Source: Oscillospiraceae bacterium
GTDB lineage: Bacteria; Bacillota; Clostridia; Oscillospirales; Oscillospiraceae
Assembly (NCBI GenBank): GCA_910575815.1
Contig: CAJTFN010000006.1
Coordinates: 1-64,000, forward strand
Length of the DNA stretch: 64,000 nucleotides
Direction: 5' to 3'
In this document: piece by piece, positions 16,852 to 25,658 of the stretch
Layout of the letters: every line of letters begins with the position of its first letter
How positions within the stretch are numbered: the first letter of the stretch is position 1
Position numbers and translations under genes: made by a program
The notes under the pieces: model-generated
The model's database searches: none
What the model saw: the letters and a program-made list of their open reading frames with translations, nothing else
Told to the model about the DNA's origin: nothing

Positions 16852-17088
16852 ATGATGAACCCCAGCTACAAGGGCCGGGCGCTTCTCCCCATGCCAGTGA
16901 TCGAAGCCGCCCGCGCCGGGGACGCCGAAGCCGTGGAACAGGTCTTGCGGTACTACGAGGGCTACATAAACAAGCTCTGCACCCGGACGCTGTATGACGA
17001 GTACGGCAACCCCTATGTCTGCCTGGACGAGTGGATGAAGCACCACCTGGAAAACAAGCTCATCCAGGCTATCGTCGGTTTAGGCTGA
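16852..17088 (+). CDS. Helix-turn-helix element protein
   Basis: A 78-residue protein of the small HTH family that accompanies the sigma-like factor on Clostridial elements: PVIEAARAGDAEAVEQVLRYYEGYINKLCTR and the tail DEWMKHHLENKLIQAIVGL. The helices resemble sigma region 2 (YYEGYINKL), so together with the previous gene it may form a split sigma factor; this is an inference. The second ATG (16855) is an equally possible start. Confidence 0.8.
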   Translation: MMNPSYKGRALLPMPVIEAARAGDAEAVEQVLRYYEGYINKLCTRTLYDEYGNPYVCLDEWMKHHLENKLIQAIVGLG

Positions 17089-17496
17089 CGGCAACCGGCC
17101 CGGCAGGGCAGGCGGAACACCTTACCCTTTCCATGTTCCTCCGCCTCCGGCCCGGCGCTGCACCTTGACAAAGAAAGCCCGCAAGATAACGGCGGCGCAG
17201 CATAGGGCAACGGACACATTCTGTATGCGCCGCATCGGTTGGCGCGCCATGACCCCGCATCCTGCGGGAGAGCGAGAACCGCCTACACCGAAAGTCGGCA
17301 GCTTATAATCAGCGGTGCATACGCTAACGATACTCCCTTACAGCCACAGTCCGAGCGTTAAAAGCGTCGCAGGCAATGGGTAGGGCCGCGTGAGAACCAT
17401 GCGGGGGTGAAAGTCCCGTGGTGCTGGTCGCCGCCAGCCGTCCGATTTATGCCCCTTTTTAGCATGAACCTTTTGTTTCGTGAAAGGGGAAAAATC
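17089..17496. other. Non-coding stretch upstream of the SHOCT gene, probably structured
   Basis: About 400 bases without a convincing gene. The segment 17380-17445 contains CATGCGGG and CCCGTGG arms around GGTGAAAGT, and other GC-rich inverted segments occur at 17095-17160 and 17255-17310. The GTGAAAGTCCCG motif recalls group II intron or other structured RNA, but no intron protein or domain V/VI was found. It could be the long leader of the recombinase transcript. Confidence 0.35.
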
Positions 17497-17646
17497 TTGA
17501 AAAACAGCAACTTGATTAGGTACAGTATGCAGCTTTCTTTTTTGAAGCAGTTGCTTGACAAGAAACTGATAACCGACAAGGAATATTCCCTTATCAAAAA
17601 TCGCCTGATGAAAGATTATAAGGTAGTTTCAAATTTAATGACTTGA
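17497..17646 (+). CDS. SHOCT-like small protein
   Basis: A 49-residue protein (MKNSNLIRYSMQLSFLKQLL..., ending KDYKVVSNLMT) of the short SHOCT-like type found just before large serine recombinases in Clostridial elements. The TTG at 17497 is chosen because AAAGGGGA lies 6 bases upstream and known relatives begin at this point; the ATG at 17464 has no ribosome site. The LLDKKLITDKEYSLIKNRL helix pair is the SHOCT core. A regulatory or oligomerising role is inferred. Confidence 0.7.
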   Translation: MKNSNLIRYSMQLSFLKQLLDKKLITDKEYSLIKNRLMKDYKVVSNLMT

Positions 17647-17708
17647 TTTGCCGTCCTGCTTGTGATATAATAAACACTATAATAGGAACATAAAAAGGGG
17701 GGCTATAT

Positions 17709-19625
17709 ATGAGCGGCGTTGAAATCATCAAAGCGCGAAATACACTTTCGACACGGGCGCGGACAAACCCTGCAAAACTGCTCCGTGTGGCGGCGTACTG
17801 CCGTGTCAGCACAGACAGCGAAGATCAGCTCAACAGCTACAAGTCACAGGTTGCGTATTATACGGAACTTATCAAGGGGAACGCTGATTGGTCTTTAGCT
17901 GGCATCTATGCGGACGAGGCTATCACCGGCACACAGGTAACAAAGCGTGAGGACTTCCAGCGGTTAATCAATGACTGTATGAATGGTGACATTGACATGA
18001 TCGTTACCAAGTCCATATCAAGATTTGCGAGAAATACGCTGGACACACTGAAATATGTCCGTATGCTCAAAGAAAAGGGCATTGCGGTTTTCTTTGAGGA
18101 AGAAAACATCAATACCCTTACGATGGACGGCGAATTGCTCCTTGTCATTTTAAGCTCTGTGGCACAGCAGGAGGTTGAAAACATTTCTGCCAATGTCAAA
18201 AAGGGCCTGAAAATGAAGATGCAGCGCGGCGAACTGGTCGGCTTCCAAGGCTGCCTGGGCTACGACTATCACCCGGAGGACAAAACGATCACCGTCAACG
18301 AAGAAGAAGCGGAAATTGTGCGCTATATTTTCCGCCGCTACATTGAGGGTGCTGGCGGCTCTGTTATTGCACAGGAACTTCAAAACCTGGGCTATAAGAC
18401 CAAACGAGGTAGTACAACATGGGCAGAAACTACCGTGATCGGTATTATTAAGAACGAAAAATACAAGGGCGACATTCTGATGGGGAAAACCTTTACCCTT
18501 GACCCTATATCCAAGCGCCGCCTGGACAATTTCGGAGAGGAAGATCAATTTTACATCCGAGATCACCATGAGCCTATCATTTCCGAGGAAGTTTTTGAAA
18601 AGGCACAGGAGATTTTAAGACGGCGGGCCAAGCCAAGGCGGTTAAACACAGACGGCAAACGCGAAAAATTCAGCCGCAAGTATGCTTTTAGCTGTATGCT
18701 GGAATGTGGCTTCTGCGGTGGAACACTGACAAGAAGAAGCTGGCACAGCGGTTCGCAGTATAACAAGGTTATTTGGCAATGTGTCACCAGTACCAAAAGG
18801 GGCAAGAAGTTTTGCCCCGCCAGCAAGGGGATAGCAGAGGAAACGATTGAGCAGGCATTTGTAGCATCGTACAAACTTCTTTGCCAGAACAACAAGGATG
18901 TCCTGGACGAGTTTATTGCCCGAACGGAAGAAACCTTGTCTGAAAGCAACGCCAGTAAGCAGTTGACGAAAATCGAAAAGGACATCCGGGCGCTGGAAGC
19001 AAAACGGGCGAAGCTGGTCGATATGCGTTTGGAGGAAGTGCTGGACAAGGAAACTTATGAAAGCAAATATCTTGATCTGACAGGCCAGATCGAACAGCTT
19101 CAATCCCAGCAGCGCGATTTGCAGGAAGCGGCAGAAACCGAAAGCACCATGAAAAAGCGCATTGCCGAGTTCAGAAGAACGCTGGAACAAAACAATGTGC
19201 TTGAAGAATTTGAGCGCTATGTTTTTGAAAGTATAGTTGAAAAAGTGATCGTTGGGGGGTATGATGAAGAAGGCCGCAAAGACCCGGCCAAGCTGACATT
19301 CATTTACAAGACAGGTTTCCAAAGTCACATGGATGGAACAACCTTTAAGCCGCCGCGCAAGAACAGCAAGACCGCAAAGCAGGCTGCCGGTTTGTGTTCC
19401 CATCCTACCGACAAGACGGAAACGACGTGTTCCCATCATAGTGACGACCCATGTGGAAACGGTTGTGCTGCTGTAAAGAGAAAACTCGTAGAAATCCAGC
19501 GTTTCCAACACTCTGCCCGTCATGTGGCGTTCCATGCCCGGAGAGTTCAATTTCACTGGAAGCATATGGGACCAATACCTCCGATTCAGTCCTCATCGAT
19601 ACGGAGCCGGAGTACGGAAACCTAA
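17709..19625 (+). CDS. Large serine recombinase (element integrase)
   Basis: A 638-residue site-specific recombinase. The resolvase catalytic domain has the nucleophile S34 in YCRVSTD and the arginine-rich SISRFARN segment. A recombinase domain follows (about 190-310), then a zinc ribbon (CGFCGG ... WQC ... KKFC, about 335-375) and a coiled coil (about 415-500). This is the Tn4451 TnpX/TndX-type layout of 530-570 residues; the last 60 or so residues, after CAAVKRK, are Arg/His-rich and look like read-through into flanking DNA. It performs integration and excision of the element. Confidence 0.92.
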   Translation: MSGVEIIKARNTLSTRARTNPAKLLRVAAYCRVSTDSEDQLNSYKSQVAYYTELIKGNADWSLAGIYADEAITGTQVTKREDFQRLINDCMNGDIDMIVTKSISRFARNTLDTLKYVRMLKEKGIAVFFEEENINTLTMDGELLLVILSSVAQQEVENISANVKKGLKMKMQRGELVGFQGCLGYDYHPEDKTITVNEEEAEIVRYIFRRYIEGAGGSVIAQELQNLGYKTKRGSTTWAETTVIGIIKNEKYKGDILMGKTFTLDPISKRRLDNFGEEDQFYIRDHHEPIISEEVFEKAQEILRRRAKPRRLNTDGKREKFSRKYAFSCMLECGFCGGTLTRRSWHSGSQYNKVIWQCVTSTKRGKKFCPASKGIAEETIEQAFVASYKLLCQNNKDVLDEFIARTEETLSESNASKQLTKIEKDIRALEAKRAKLVDMRLEEVLDKETYESKYLDLTGQIEQLQSQQRDLQEAAETESTMKKRIAEFRRTLEQNNVLEEFERYVFESIVEKVIVGGYDEEGRKDPAKLTFIYKTGFQSHMDGTTFKPPRKNSKTAKQAAGLCSHPTDKTETTCSHHSDDPCGNGCAAVKRKLVEIQRFQHSARHVAFHARRVQFHWKHMGPIPPIQSSSIRSRSTET

Positions 19626-19648
19626 ACAGAATCGAAGAAAGGCAAGCG

Positions 19649-19680
19649 GACGCCGCAGATTTTTAAAAATCTGCGGCGTC
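19649..19680. terminator. Perfect 32-base palindrome ending the element
   Basis: GACGCCGCAGATTTTT joined directly to its reverse complement, followed by TTTCC. It fits a bidirectional terminator between the recombinase and the minus-strand permease gene, and it marks the change of codon style. Confidence 0.75.
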
Positions 19681-19740
19681 TTTCCATAGCCGGAGGCAGC
19701 CTCCCAATGAGCCGCCTTCGCCAGACAGGTCTCCCCTCTC

Positions 19741-22242
19741 TTACTCCACTGCCTCGATAGATTCCACCATGCTCATTTTGCTGATCCTCCTCAGCGGAAC
19801 ACACGTTGCCAGCAAGCAGGCGGCTATGGCAAGCGCCGCCGCCTCAACAATCGGCAAAACGGGCACAGCCACCAGCCGAATTTCATTCGTTGCAGCGGCC
19901 TCAACAAAAATCGTGCAAGCATATCCCGCAACGCTTCCAATCGCCGCCGCGATCATGCCATAATAGGCCCCCTCCCATAGGAACACCTTGAACAGGCTCC
20001 CCGCGCTCATGCCAATCGCCCGCTGGGTCCCGATTTCGGTGACGCGGGTGTGAATGTTGGTGTAGACCGTGTTGATGATGTTCAGCAGACCAATCAGCGC
20101 CACAAAGAGGATCAGGCCCCAAGCCAGAAGCTGAATCTGGGCGAAACTCTCCGCCAGCTGCCGGTCGGTCTCTTCATAGGACAGCCAGAGCGTGCCGGGA
20201 GTACGCGCCGCCAGGGCCTCCACCGCGGCGTCAAAGTCTGCCCGGTCAACGCCCTCCGCCAAAACGGGCAGCAGCCAGTTATACGCGGTCTTCCCCGTGA
20301 GGGCGGCATATAGCTCCTCATTCACAATGATCTGCACCCCATTGACAAAGCCACTGTTTCCAACGCTCAGATAGGTCTCATAGCCGTCTAGGGTCTCCAG
20401 CACCGTCAGTTCCCGCCCCGCTACGGTGATACGGTCTCCCGCCGGAATCGTGGTGCGGGGAATTTCCTCTCCCTCAAAGACCAGCGGTATGGGATTGCGG
20501 ACCATACAGCCCTCCCCGGCCTTCAGCTTTTCCAAAACCTCCGGCGGCAAGGAGGAAAACGCCCGGTCCCAGTAGGCGCCGTTCAGCCCTACCACCTGGA
20601 AGGTCTCCGTCGGCTGGAGGGGAAATCCAAACGCAATCCCCACCGGAACGCCGTCCGTCCCCTGCTCGTAGAGAGAAAACTGCATGGCGGACAGCTCTTT
20701 CACCCGGGAATCCTCCCCCATGGCCTGGTACTCCCCGGGAGAAAATCCCACCGTCTCGTTGGTGATGGAATAATCTCCGTTATGCTCCGTTATGCCGCCC
20801 CCGGCGATATCCAGCAAACCCACCGCGCCTTGAAGCGCAATGAAAACGGTGATGCTCATCACCAGGGACAGGACGGTAATTGCCGTGCGTCCCCGGCTGC
20901 GCTTTAGATTCAGCCGCGCGTAATACGCCTCAAAGCTGCGGATCTTCTTTGCCCTCCGGTCCCGGCGCTTGATCCTGACCCGGTTCCCCGCCATAGCGGC
21001 GGTGGGAGACACTTTGGCCGCGTACCGGGCGGCGGGAAGCGCGGCGGTCAGAGCAAAGAACAGGGTGACGGCGGCGCTGGCCAGCAGAAAGAGACCCTTT
21101 CCATCGCTGTTTTCCGCGATCAGACGGTTCAATTCTCCGGCATCCCGCACCAGGAATATCTCCGGGGACAGCAATCCCGTGGCGGCGGCAAGGATTCCCC
21201 TGGCCGACAGGGTCCCCAGCAGCAGGCCAAGGGGAATCCCTATGGCGCACAGCAGCAGGACCTGGGCGGTGACCAGCGTATAGAGCTGGCCCTTTTCCGC
21301 GCCTATGGCCCGGAGAACACCGTACTGGGTTGTGCGCCGGGAAACGGCGATCTTCAAAATGTTGTAGATCACCAGCCCCGCCGCCAGCAGGAGCAGCGCC
21401 CCTACCAGGATTCCCGCCGCCAGCATCAGGGAAAAGCCTTCCCCAGAGGCGTCCGTCACACCGGCGGCCTCCCCGCTGTAGCGAATACCCAGGGCATCCA
21501 GATACGGGACGTTGTACACAATATCCAGCTCATGAACATTCAAGGTCTCTACCAAGTCGTCCATCGTGGCCTGAAAGGCCCCCTTGTCCTTCACGCGGAC
21601 GTCCACATTATAATAGAGATACTCCTCCGGCAGCAGGGCCTCCGCCGTTCCGGGGCCCACCAGGCCATTGATGCTCCCGGCGGCGTAGCTCATGTAGTTG
21701 CTCTCGGTGACACCCACCAAAGTGAACTCCGCGGTAAAGTCATAGGATTGGGTGACAATTCCGTGGCGCAGCGCCTTGGTGAGGGAAAGCGTCAAAGGAT
21801 CCCCCAGCCTTCCCGGAACCCCCAGATACCCCAGCACATCCTCCGGCAAGGCGATCTCCATGGGAGCCTCCGGCAGGCGGCCCTCCTTAACGGCGGACAA
21901 AGAGGGGTAGACCGCGCTCACATCCTCCTGGAACTCACTGAGCCCCAGAATCAGCGTGTTGTCCAAACGCGCGCTTCCCAGCACCACGGAGCTGCCCACA
22001 AAGGACAGCCTGCCGTCGCCTTTCAACGTCTCCAGCTGCTCCGAATTCATCTGGATAAACCAGGCATGGCGGTTCCCGTTAATGGCGATGGCCTGCTGCT
22101 GGCGCATGGCGGACAGCACCCCGATGGACTGGCCGATGACCGCCGTCATCATGGTGGACAGGAGGATGGCCAGAAGAATCAAAACCGAGGTAACCCGCTG
22201 GGCCAGCAGCTCTTTTACGGCCAGAGAACGTTCTCCTTTCAT
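19741..22242 (-). CDS. Double-FtsX ABC transporter permease (module 3)
   Basis: An 833-residue permease with duplicated FtsX units: helix near residue 17-40, an extracytoplasmic domain of about 220 residues, three helices (about 275-415), a cytoplasmic linker, then a second helix/domain/three-helix set ending in CVPLRRISKMSMVESIEAVE. Eight helices in this order are typical of Firmicute exporters related to LolCE/MacB. The start overlaps the ATPase stop by 4 bases. Together with the neighbouring regulator and kinase it forms an envelope-stress or peptide-response module. Confidence 0.9.
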   Translation of the reverse strand: MKGERSLAVKELLAQRVTSVLILLAILLSTMMTAVIGQSIGVLSAMRQQQAIAINGNRHAWFIQMNSEQLETLKGDGRLSFVGSSVVLGSARLDNTLILGLSEFQEDVSAVYPSLSAVKEGRLPEAPMEIALPEDVLGYLGVPGRLGDPLTLSLTKALRHGIVTQSYDFTAEFTLVGVTESNYMSYAAGSINGLVGPGTAEALLPEEYLYYNVDVRVKDKGAFQATMDDLVETLNVHELDIVYNVPYLDALGIRYSGEAAGVTDASGEGFSLMLAAGILVGALLLLAAGLVIYNILKIAVSRRTTQYGVLRAIGAEKGQLYTLVTAQVLLLCAIGIPLGLLLGTLSARGILAAATGLLSPEIFLVRDAGELNRLIAENSDGKGLFLLASAAVTLFFALTAALPAARYAAKVSPTAAMAGNRVRIKRRDRRAKKIRSFEAYYARLNLKRSRGRTAITVLSLVMSITVFIALQGAVGLLDIAGGGITEHNGDYSITNETVGFSPGEYQAMGEDSRVKELSAMQFSLYEQGTDGVPVGIAFGFPLQPTETFQVVGLNGAYWDRAFSSLPPEVLEKLKAGEGCMVRNPIPLVFEGEEIPRTTIPAGDRITVAGRELTVLETLDGYETYLSVGNSGFVNGVQIIVNEELYAALTGKTAYNWLLPVLAEGVDRADFDAAVEALAARTPGTLWLSYEETDRQLAESFAQIQLLAWGLILFVALIGLLNIINTVYTNIHTRVTEIGTQRAIGMSAGSLFKVFLWEGAYYGMIAAAIGSVAGYACTIFVEAAATNEIRLVAVPVLPIVEAAALAIAACLLATCVPLRRISKMSMVESIEAVE

Positions 22243-22913
22243 CCCGCCTTCACCTCCGACAGCACCCCGTCCACAATGGAGAGCCGGCGCTCCGCCATGG
22301 CCGCAATGCGGCTGTCGTGGGTAATGACCACCAGGGCCTTGCCCAGCTCCTTCCCCACAGTTTTCAGCAGCTCCATCACCTCGCCGCCGCTCCGGCTGTC
22401 CAGGTTGCCCGTGGGCTCGTCGGCGAAGATCACATCCGGCCTGGCGATCAGGGCGCGGGCGATGGCCACTCTCTGCTGCTGCCCGCCGGAGAGCTCATGG
22501 GGCAGATGGGTCAGGCGGTTCTCGATGCCCAGCAGGCCGGCCAGCTCCTGTACATACGCCTCGTCCGGCTGTTTCTTGTCCAGAAGCAGCGGCAGGATGA
22601 GGTTCTCCCGGGCCGTTAGAACGGGGAGAAGGCGAAACTGCTGAAAGATGAAGCCGATTCGCCGGCGGCGGAACGCAGACAGCTCCCTGTCGGACAGGCC
22701 GTAAATATCCTTGCCGTCGTAGGTCAGCCGGCCGCCGGTGGGCCGGTCCAGGCCGGACAGCAGATGCAGCAGCGTGCTTTTCCCGCTGCCGGACGGTCCC
22801 ATGATGGAGATAAAGTCCCCGGGGACAATGGTAAGCGAAGCCCGGTCCAGGGCCGTCACCCGGCTTTCCCCCTGGCCATAGATTTTGGACAGTTCCTTTG
22901 CTTCGATGTTCAT
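22239..22913 (-). CDS. ABC transporter ATP-binding protein (module 3)
   Basis: A 224-residue LolD/MacB-type ATPase: Walker A GPSGSGKSTLLHLL, Q loop FQQFRLLP, signature [15 protein letters not shown], Walker [20 protein letters not shown] and ITHDSRIA. The start at 22913 follows AAGGAGGGTGTTTTT; an upstream in-frame ATG at 22964 lies inside the predicted operator. Cotranscribed with the permease. Confidence 0.93.
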   Translation of the reverse strand: MNIEAKELSKIYGQGESRVTALDRASLTIVPGDFISIMGPSGSGKSTLLHLLSGLDRPTGGRLTYDGKDIYGLSDRELSAFRRRRIGFIFQQFRLLPVLTARENLILPLLLDKKQPDEAYVQELAGLLGIENRLTHLPHELSGGQQQRVAIARALIARPDVIFADEPTGNLDSRSGGEVMELLKTVGKELGKALVVITHDSRIAAMAERRLSIVDGVLSEVKAG

Positions 22914-22953
22914 AAAAACACCCTCCTTACGTGGTATAAGGAGAGTGTAAGGG

Positions 22954-22976
22954 ACAAATCTCAAGAAACCCTCAAG
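22954..22976 (-). promoter_or_regulatory. Module 3 operator before the ABC genes
   Basis: Minus-strand repeats CTTGAGG and CTTGAGA start 11 bases apart and end in TTTGT. 21 of 23 bases match the copy at 24781-24803 before the response regulator. Confidence 0.6.
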
Positions 22977-24063
22977 ATCTGAAATTTATATTCAGGGAAG
23001 CGACGGCAGCCGCACCGCCCTCCGTCCGGTTCTCCAGGCGGAGAACGCCGCCGTGCTTCCGGCACAGGAGTCCGCTGCCGTACAGCCCCATGCCAAAATG
23101 CTCCTCCGCCTCCACCAGCTTTCCAAAGGGTTTCGGACCGCTCCGAAGCAACTGCTCCGGAAACCCGGGGCCGTCGTCCGCCACAGTCAAACACAGTGTG
23201 TCTTTCTCCAGGGTCAGGGTAAGCTCCAGCTTCCGGGCAGCGAACCGGGCGGCGTTGCCGGTCAGGTTTTCCGCCACGGTCAGGAGGATTCCGTGGTCAA
23301 GCCGCACCAGTCCCCTCTCCGGTCCCCGGACGGATGTCTCCTTGTCCGGCGCCAACAGCCGCGCCGTCTCCTCCAACTCTGACCGCAAAACCGCCAGAGG
23401 CACCTCCGTGGCCCGCACCGGCATTTGCTCCAGCCGCTGAATGGAACTCATGGCCTCCACATACTGCTCAATTCTCGCGGTGTAGTTCTCCAGCCGGTCC
23501 AGAGCCTGCCGGTCCGAAGAATCCTGCCGCAGCAGCTTGACGGTTCCTTTCAAAACGGTGACGGGGTTGCGCAGGTCGTGGGCGAAGGCGGCGTTGAGGC
23601 GTTTGCGCTCCTCCGCCTGCCGCCATAGCTCCCGGTTGGTCCTCAGCAGCTCCAGCCTCATGCTCTCAAAGGCCGCGCAGATCTGCCCCAGCTCGTCGGC
23701 GGAGACCGCCGGAACGGTGAAGTCCAGATCATGGGCCCGGATGCGCCGCGTTCCGTCCAGCAGCAGGGCCATGGGCTCCTTCAGCTTCCAGCGGTAAAAG
23801 AGCGCCCCCGCCGCGCCCAGGCCCGTCGCCGGAAACAGGACCCAGCCCAGCAGGGAGACGATCTCCAGTCCCCTCATCAGCCGCAGCTGCTCCGGCGTCG
23901 GGGTGGGCAGGGGCGTGATCTTTCCGTCGGTCTCAATGCTCACCCCGCCCAGGGGATATTGGGACATAACCGCCCTGCACCCCGTCCACAGCAGAGCCGC
24001 CAGCGCCAGCGCCGTCAGCAGCCCGCAGAGGGTCAGCAGGAAAAACGCCCGCCGCAAGCTCAT
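22972..24063 (-). CDS. Sensor histidine kinase (module 3)
   Basis: A 363-residue kinase. Helices near residues 7-27 and 70-92 flank a short extracytoplasmic loop of about 40 residues; HAMP follows, then the H box FAHDLRNPVTVLKG, N box ENLTGNAARFA and G boxes VADDGPGF and GMGLYGSGLL. The ATG at 24063, 5 bases after the regulator stop, is preferred to the GTG at 24099 inside the regulator gene. The H box has RNP instead of the usual RTP. Short loop and ABC neighbour fit transporter-linked sensing. Confidence 0.9.
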   Translation of the reverse strand: MSLRRAFFLLTLCGLLTALALAALLWTGCRAVMSQYPLGGVSIETDGKITPLPTPTPEQLRLMRGLEIVSLLGWVLFPATGLGAAGALFYRWKLKEPMALLLDGTRRIRAHDLDFTVPAVSADELGQICAAFESMRLELLRTNRELWRQAEERKRLNAAFAHDLRNPVTVLKGTVKLLRQDSSDRQALDRLENYTARIEQYVEAMSSIQRLEQMPVRATEVPLAVLRSELEETARLLAPDKETSVRGPERGLVRLDHGILLTVAENLTGNAARFAARKLELTLTLEKDTLCLTVADDGPGFPEQLLRSGPKPFGKLVEAEEHFGMGLYGSGLLCRKHGGVLRLENRTEGGAAAVASLNINFRS

Positions 24064-24068
24064 GTTTT

Positions 24069-24740
24069 TCAGCCGTTCCACTTGTACCCGCACCCCCAAA
24101 CCGTCTCAATGTAGCCGTGCAGCGTATGGCGCGCCAGCTTTGCACGGATCTTCCGGACGTGCTCCATCACGGTGTCGCTGCTGCCCTCGCCGTCAAGGCC
24201 CCATATGGTCTCATAGATTCGCTCCCGGTCAAAGACCTGTCCCGGGTTTAAGGACAGCAGCTCCAGAATATCAAACTCCCGGCGGGAGAGCGGCACCGCC
24301 TCCCCGCGAACGGTTACGGTCCGGGCGGAATAGTCCACCGCGCACTCCCCGAAAAAGCGCAGATTGGACGGCCGGTTCCTCCGCCGCTCCCGGCGCAGGT
24401 GGGCGTCAACCCGCGCCGCCAGCTCGTCCAGGTCGAAGGGCTTTATGATATAGTCGTCCGCCCCCGCCTGAAAGCCGATGATCTGGTCGGCGGACTCAAT
24501 CCGGGCTGTTAAGAACAAAATGGGACAGGCCACGTGGCTCCGGATGGTCTGGCAGACGGTCAGCCCGTCCATGTCCGGCATATTGATGTCCAGCAGGATC
24601 AGGTCCGGCTGTCTTTCAGCCTTTTGGACGGCCTCCTGCCCGCTGTAGGCCGTCAGGACCTCGTATCGCGGGGAAAAGTAGGCTTTCATCGTGTCCGTAA
24701 CCCCGCGCTCGTCGTCCGCAATCAACAGTGTCGCTTTCAA
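24069..24740 (-). CDS. OmpR-family response regulator (module 3)
   Basis: A 223-residue regulator with acidic D9/D10, phospho-acceptor D51 (ILLDINMP), K in YIIKPFD and a winged helix ending RKIRAKLARHTLHGYIETVWGCGYKW. I choose the TTG at 24740 because GAGAGGAG lies upstream and the receiver fold begins at once; the upstream ATG at 24839 would add 33 unrelated residues across the promoter. Predicted to bind the near-identical repeats at 24781 and 22954. Confidence 0.9.
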   Translation of the reverse strand: MKATLLIADDERGVTDTMKAYFSPRYEVLTAYSGQEAVQKAERQPDLILLDINMPDMDGLTVCQTIRSHVACPILFLTARIESADQIIGFQAGADDYIIKPFDLDELAARVDAHLRRERRRNRPSNLRFFGECAVDYSARTVTVRGEAVPLSRREFDILELLSLNPGQVFDRERIYETIWGLDGEGSSDTVMEHVRKIRAKLARHTLHGYIETVWGCGYKWNG

Positions 24741-24780
24741 AGGGACTCTCCTCTCCGATCGGTTTTTTCTATTGTACCAC

Positions 24781-24803
24781 ACAAATCTCAAGGAAGCCTC
24801 AAG
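24781..24803 (-). promoter_or_regulatory. Module 3 operator before the response regulator
   Basis: Minus-strand CTTGAGG and CTTGAGA repeats 11 bases apart, followed by TTTGTGTGG and a TACAAT -10. Near-identical to the site before the ABC genes, indicating autoregulation. Confidence 0.6.
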
Positions 24804-24869
24804 AACCGATTTTTTTTGCGGAATGTCGGCCCCTGTCACATTACTTCACAATGCAAAGGAGGTGGAGCC

Positions 24870-25058
24870 GTGAAACGGATACGGATTGAGGCGGGCGGCG
24901 TCCTTTTGAATAAAACCTCCGCCCTGACCTGCGGCGGCTGGGAGCCCAGCCAAATCGGGGGCTGTGAGGCGGGACCGGCAGACCGCATCACCAAGCCCTT
25001 TTCCATTGGGGCCTTGCGGCGAAAGATTCGCGTCTTGCTCCCGCAAAGCATTTCATGA
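24870..25058 (+). CDS. Possible 62-residue protein with a receiver-like tail
   Basis: A GTG 5 bases after AAAGGAGGTG opens 62 codons, divergent from module 3. The end (GPADRITKPFSIGALRRKIRVLL) resembles the alpha4-beta5-alpha5 part of response regulators (ADDYITKPFS...LL), while the first half has no recognised fold. It may be a short real protein or a decayed regulator remnant. Confidence 0.4.
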   Translation: MKRIRIEAGGVLLNKTSALTCGGWEPSQIGGCEAGPADRITKPFSIGALRRKIRVLLPQSIS

Positions 25059-25162
25059 CATCCAGGGCGCATTTCAATACAAAAGCCTTGAAGCGGCGCA
25101 CCCCGCCCGATAAACTCAGAAAAGTAGAGGTCCTAAACTCTACAGCGAAAAGGAGGACAGAC

Positions 25163-25636
25163 ATGAACCTACAGATGATGGAAGGACTTCTGGGCGCGAG
25201 CTCCAACATCCAGCTGTCGGATACGCCTATGAGCGTGTACCGGCAGGCCAGCGCCGAGGGCGACACGGAAAAGATGAAGCGGGCCCTGGGCTACTCCGGC
25301 GAGTGCGCGGAGAAGGCGGTCCGGTACCAGGAAAAGCTGGACAAGGGCATGAAGGCGGAAGCGAAAGCCGAACGGGAAAAAGCAAAGCTGGAACAGGAAG
25401 CCGCCATCGAAGCTCGCCGGGAAGAGCGCAAGCAGGCGGCGGAACGCACAGAGACGGGCCGCCCCCAGGGAGCCGATCTGGTTCAGATCAGCGAGGCGGC
25501 AAAAGCGGCCCTAAAGAATCACCGGCCTGCTGAGACGGCGGAGCCTATTGACGGCGAGCCGGTTATTTACACGCCGTCCGGCGAGGTCGCCACCGCTTCC
25601 GAGGAGCCCGAGCCCACGGTCTCATTCACCGCCTAA
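25163..25636 (+). CDS. Conserved coiled-coil protein of unknown function
   Basis: A 157-residue soluble protein. Residues 1-45 are ordinary, 50-95 form a highly charged helix (YQEKLDKGMKAEAKAEREKAKLEQ), and the tail is Pro/Glu-rich linker. There is no signal peptide or membrane segment. AAAAGGAGG lies 7 bases before the start. It is followed 22 bases later by a similarly built protein, so the two probably act together. I do not recognise a characterised family. Confidence 0.7.
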   Translation: MNLQMMEGLLGASSNIQLSDTPMSVYRQASAEGDTEKMKRALGYSGECAEKAVRYQEKLDKGMKAEAKAEREKAKLEQEAAIEARREERKQAAERTETGRPQGADLVQISEAAKAALKNHRPAETAEPIDGEPVIYTPSGEVATASEEPEPTVSFTA

Positions 25637-25658
25637 AAACTTCAAGGAGGAAAAACTT

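Larger units (their letters stand above)
1..19680. mobile_element. Right-hand part of an integrative conjugative/mobilisable element (mosaic)
   Basis: The interval contains element hallmarks: coupling-protein remnant, TnpV, tyrosine recombinase, mobC remnant, small sigma-like protein, HTH protein, SHOCT-like protein and a terminal large serine recombinase. The left end lies outside the window. The right end is placed near the perfect palindrome just after the recombinase because the genes beyond are ordinary chromosomal ones with a different, GC-richer codon style. The exact attachment site was not identified. Several truncated genes indicate that the element is a composite of older elements. 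Confidence 0.65.

Noticed and set aside
17380-17445. Group II intron
   Set aside because: A GTGAAAGTCCCG phrase is present, but there is no intron-encoded reverse transcriptase, no domain V hairpin and no exon structure.
21532-22644. Long plus-strand open frame
   Set aside because: Antisense of the FtsX permease and ATPase genes; no ribosome site, protein-like composition or domain.
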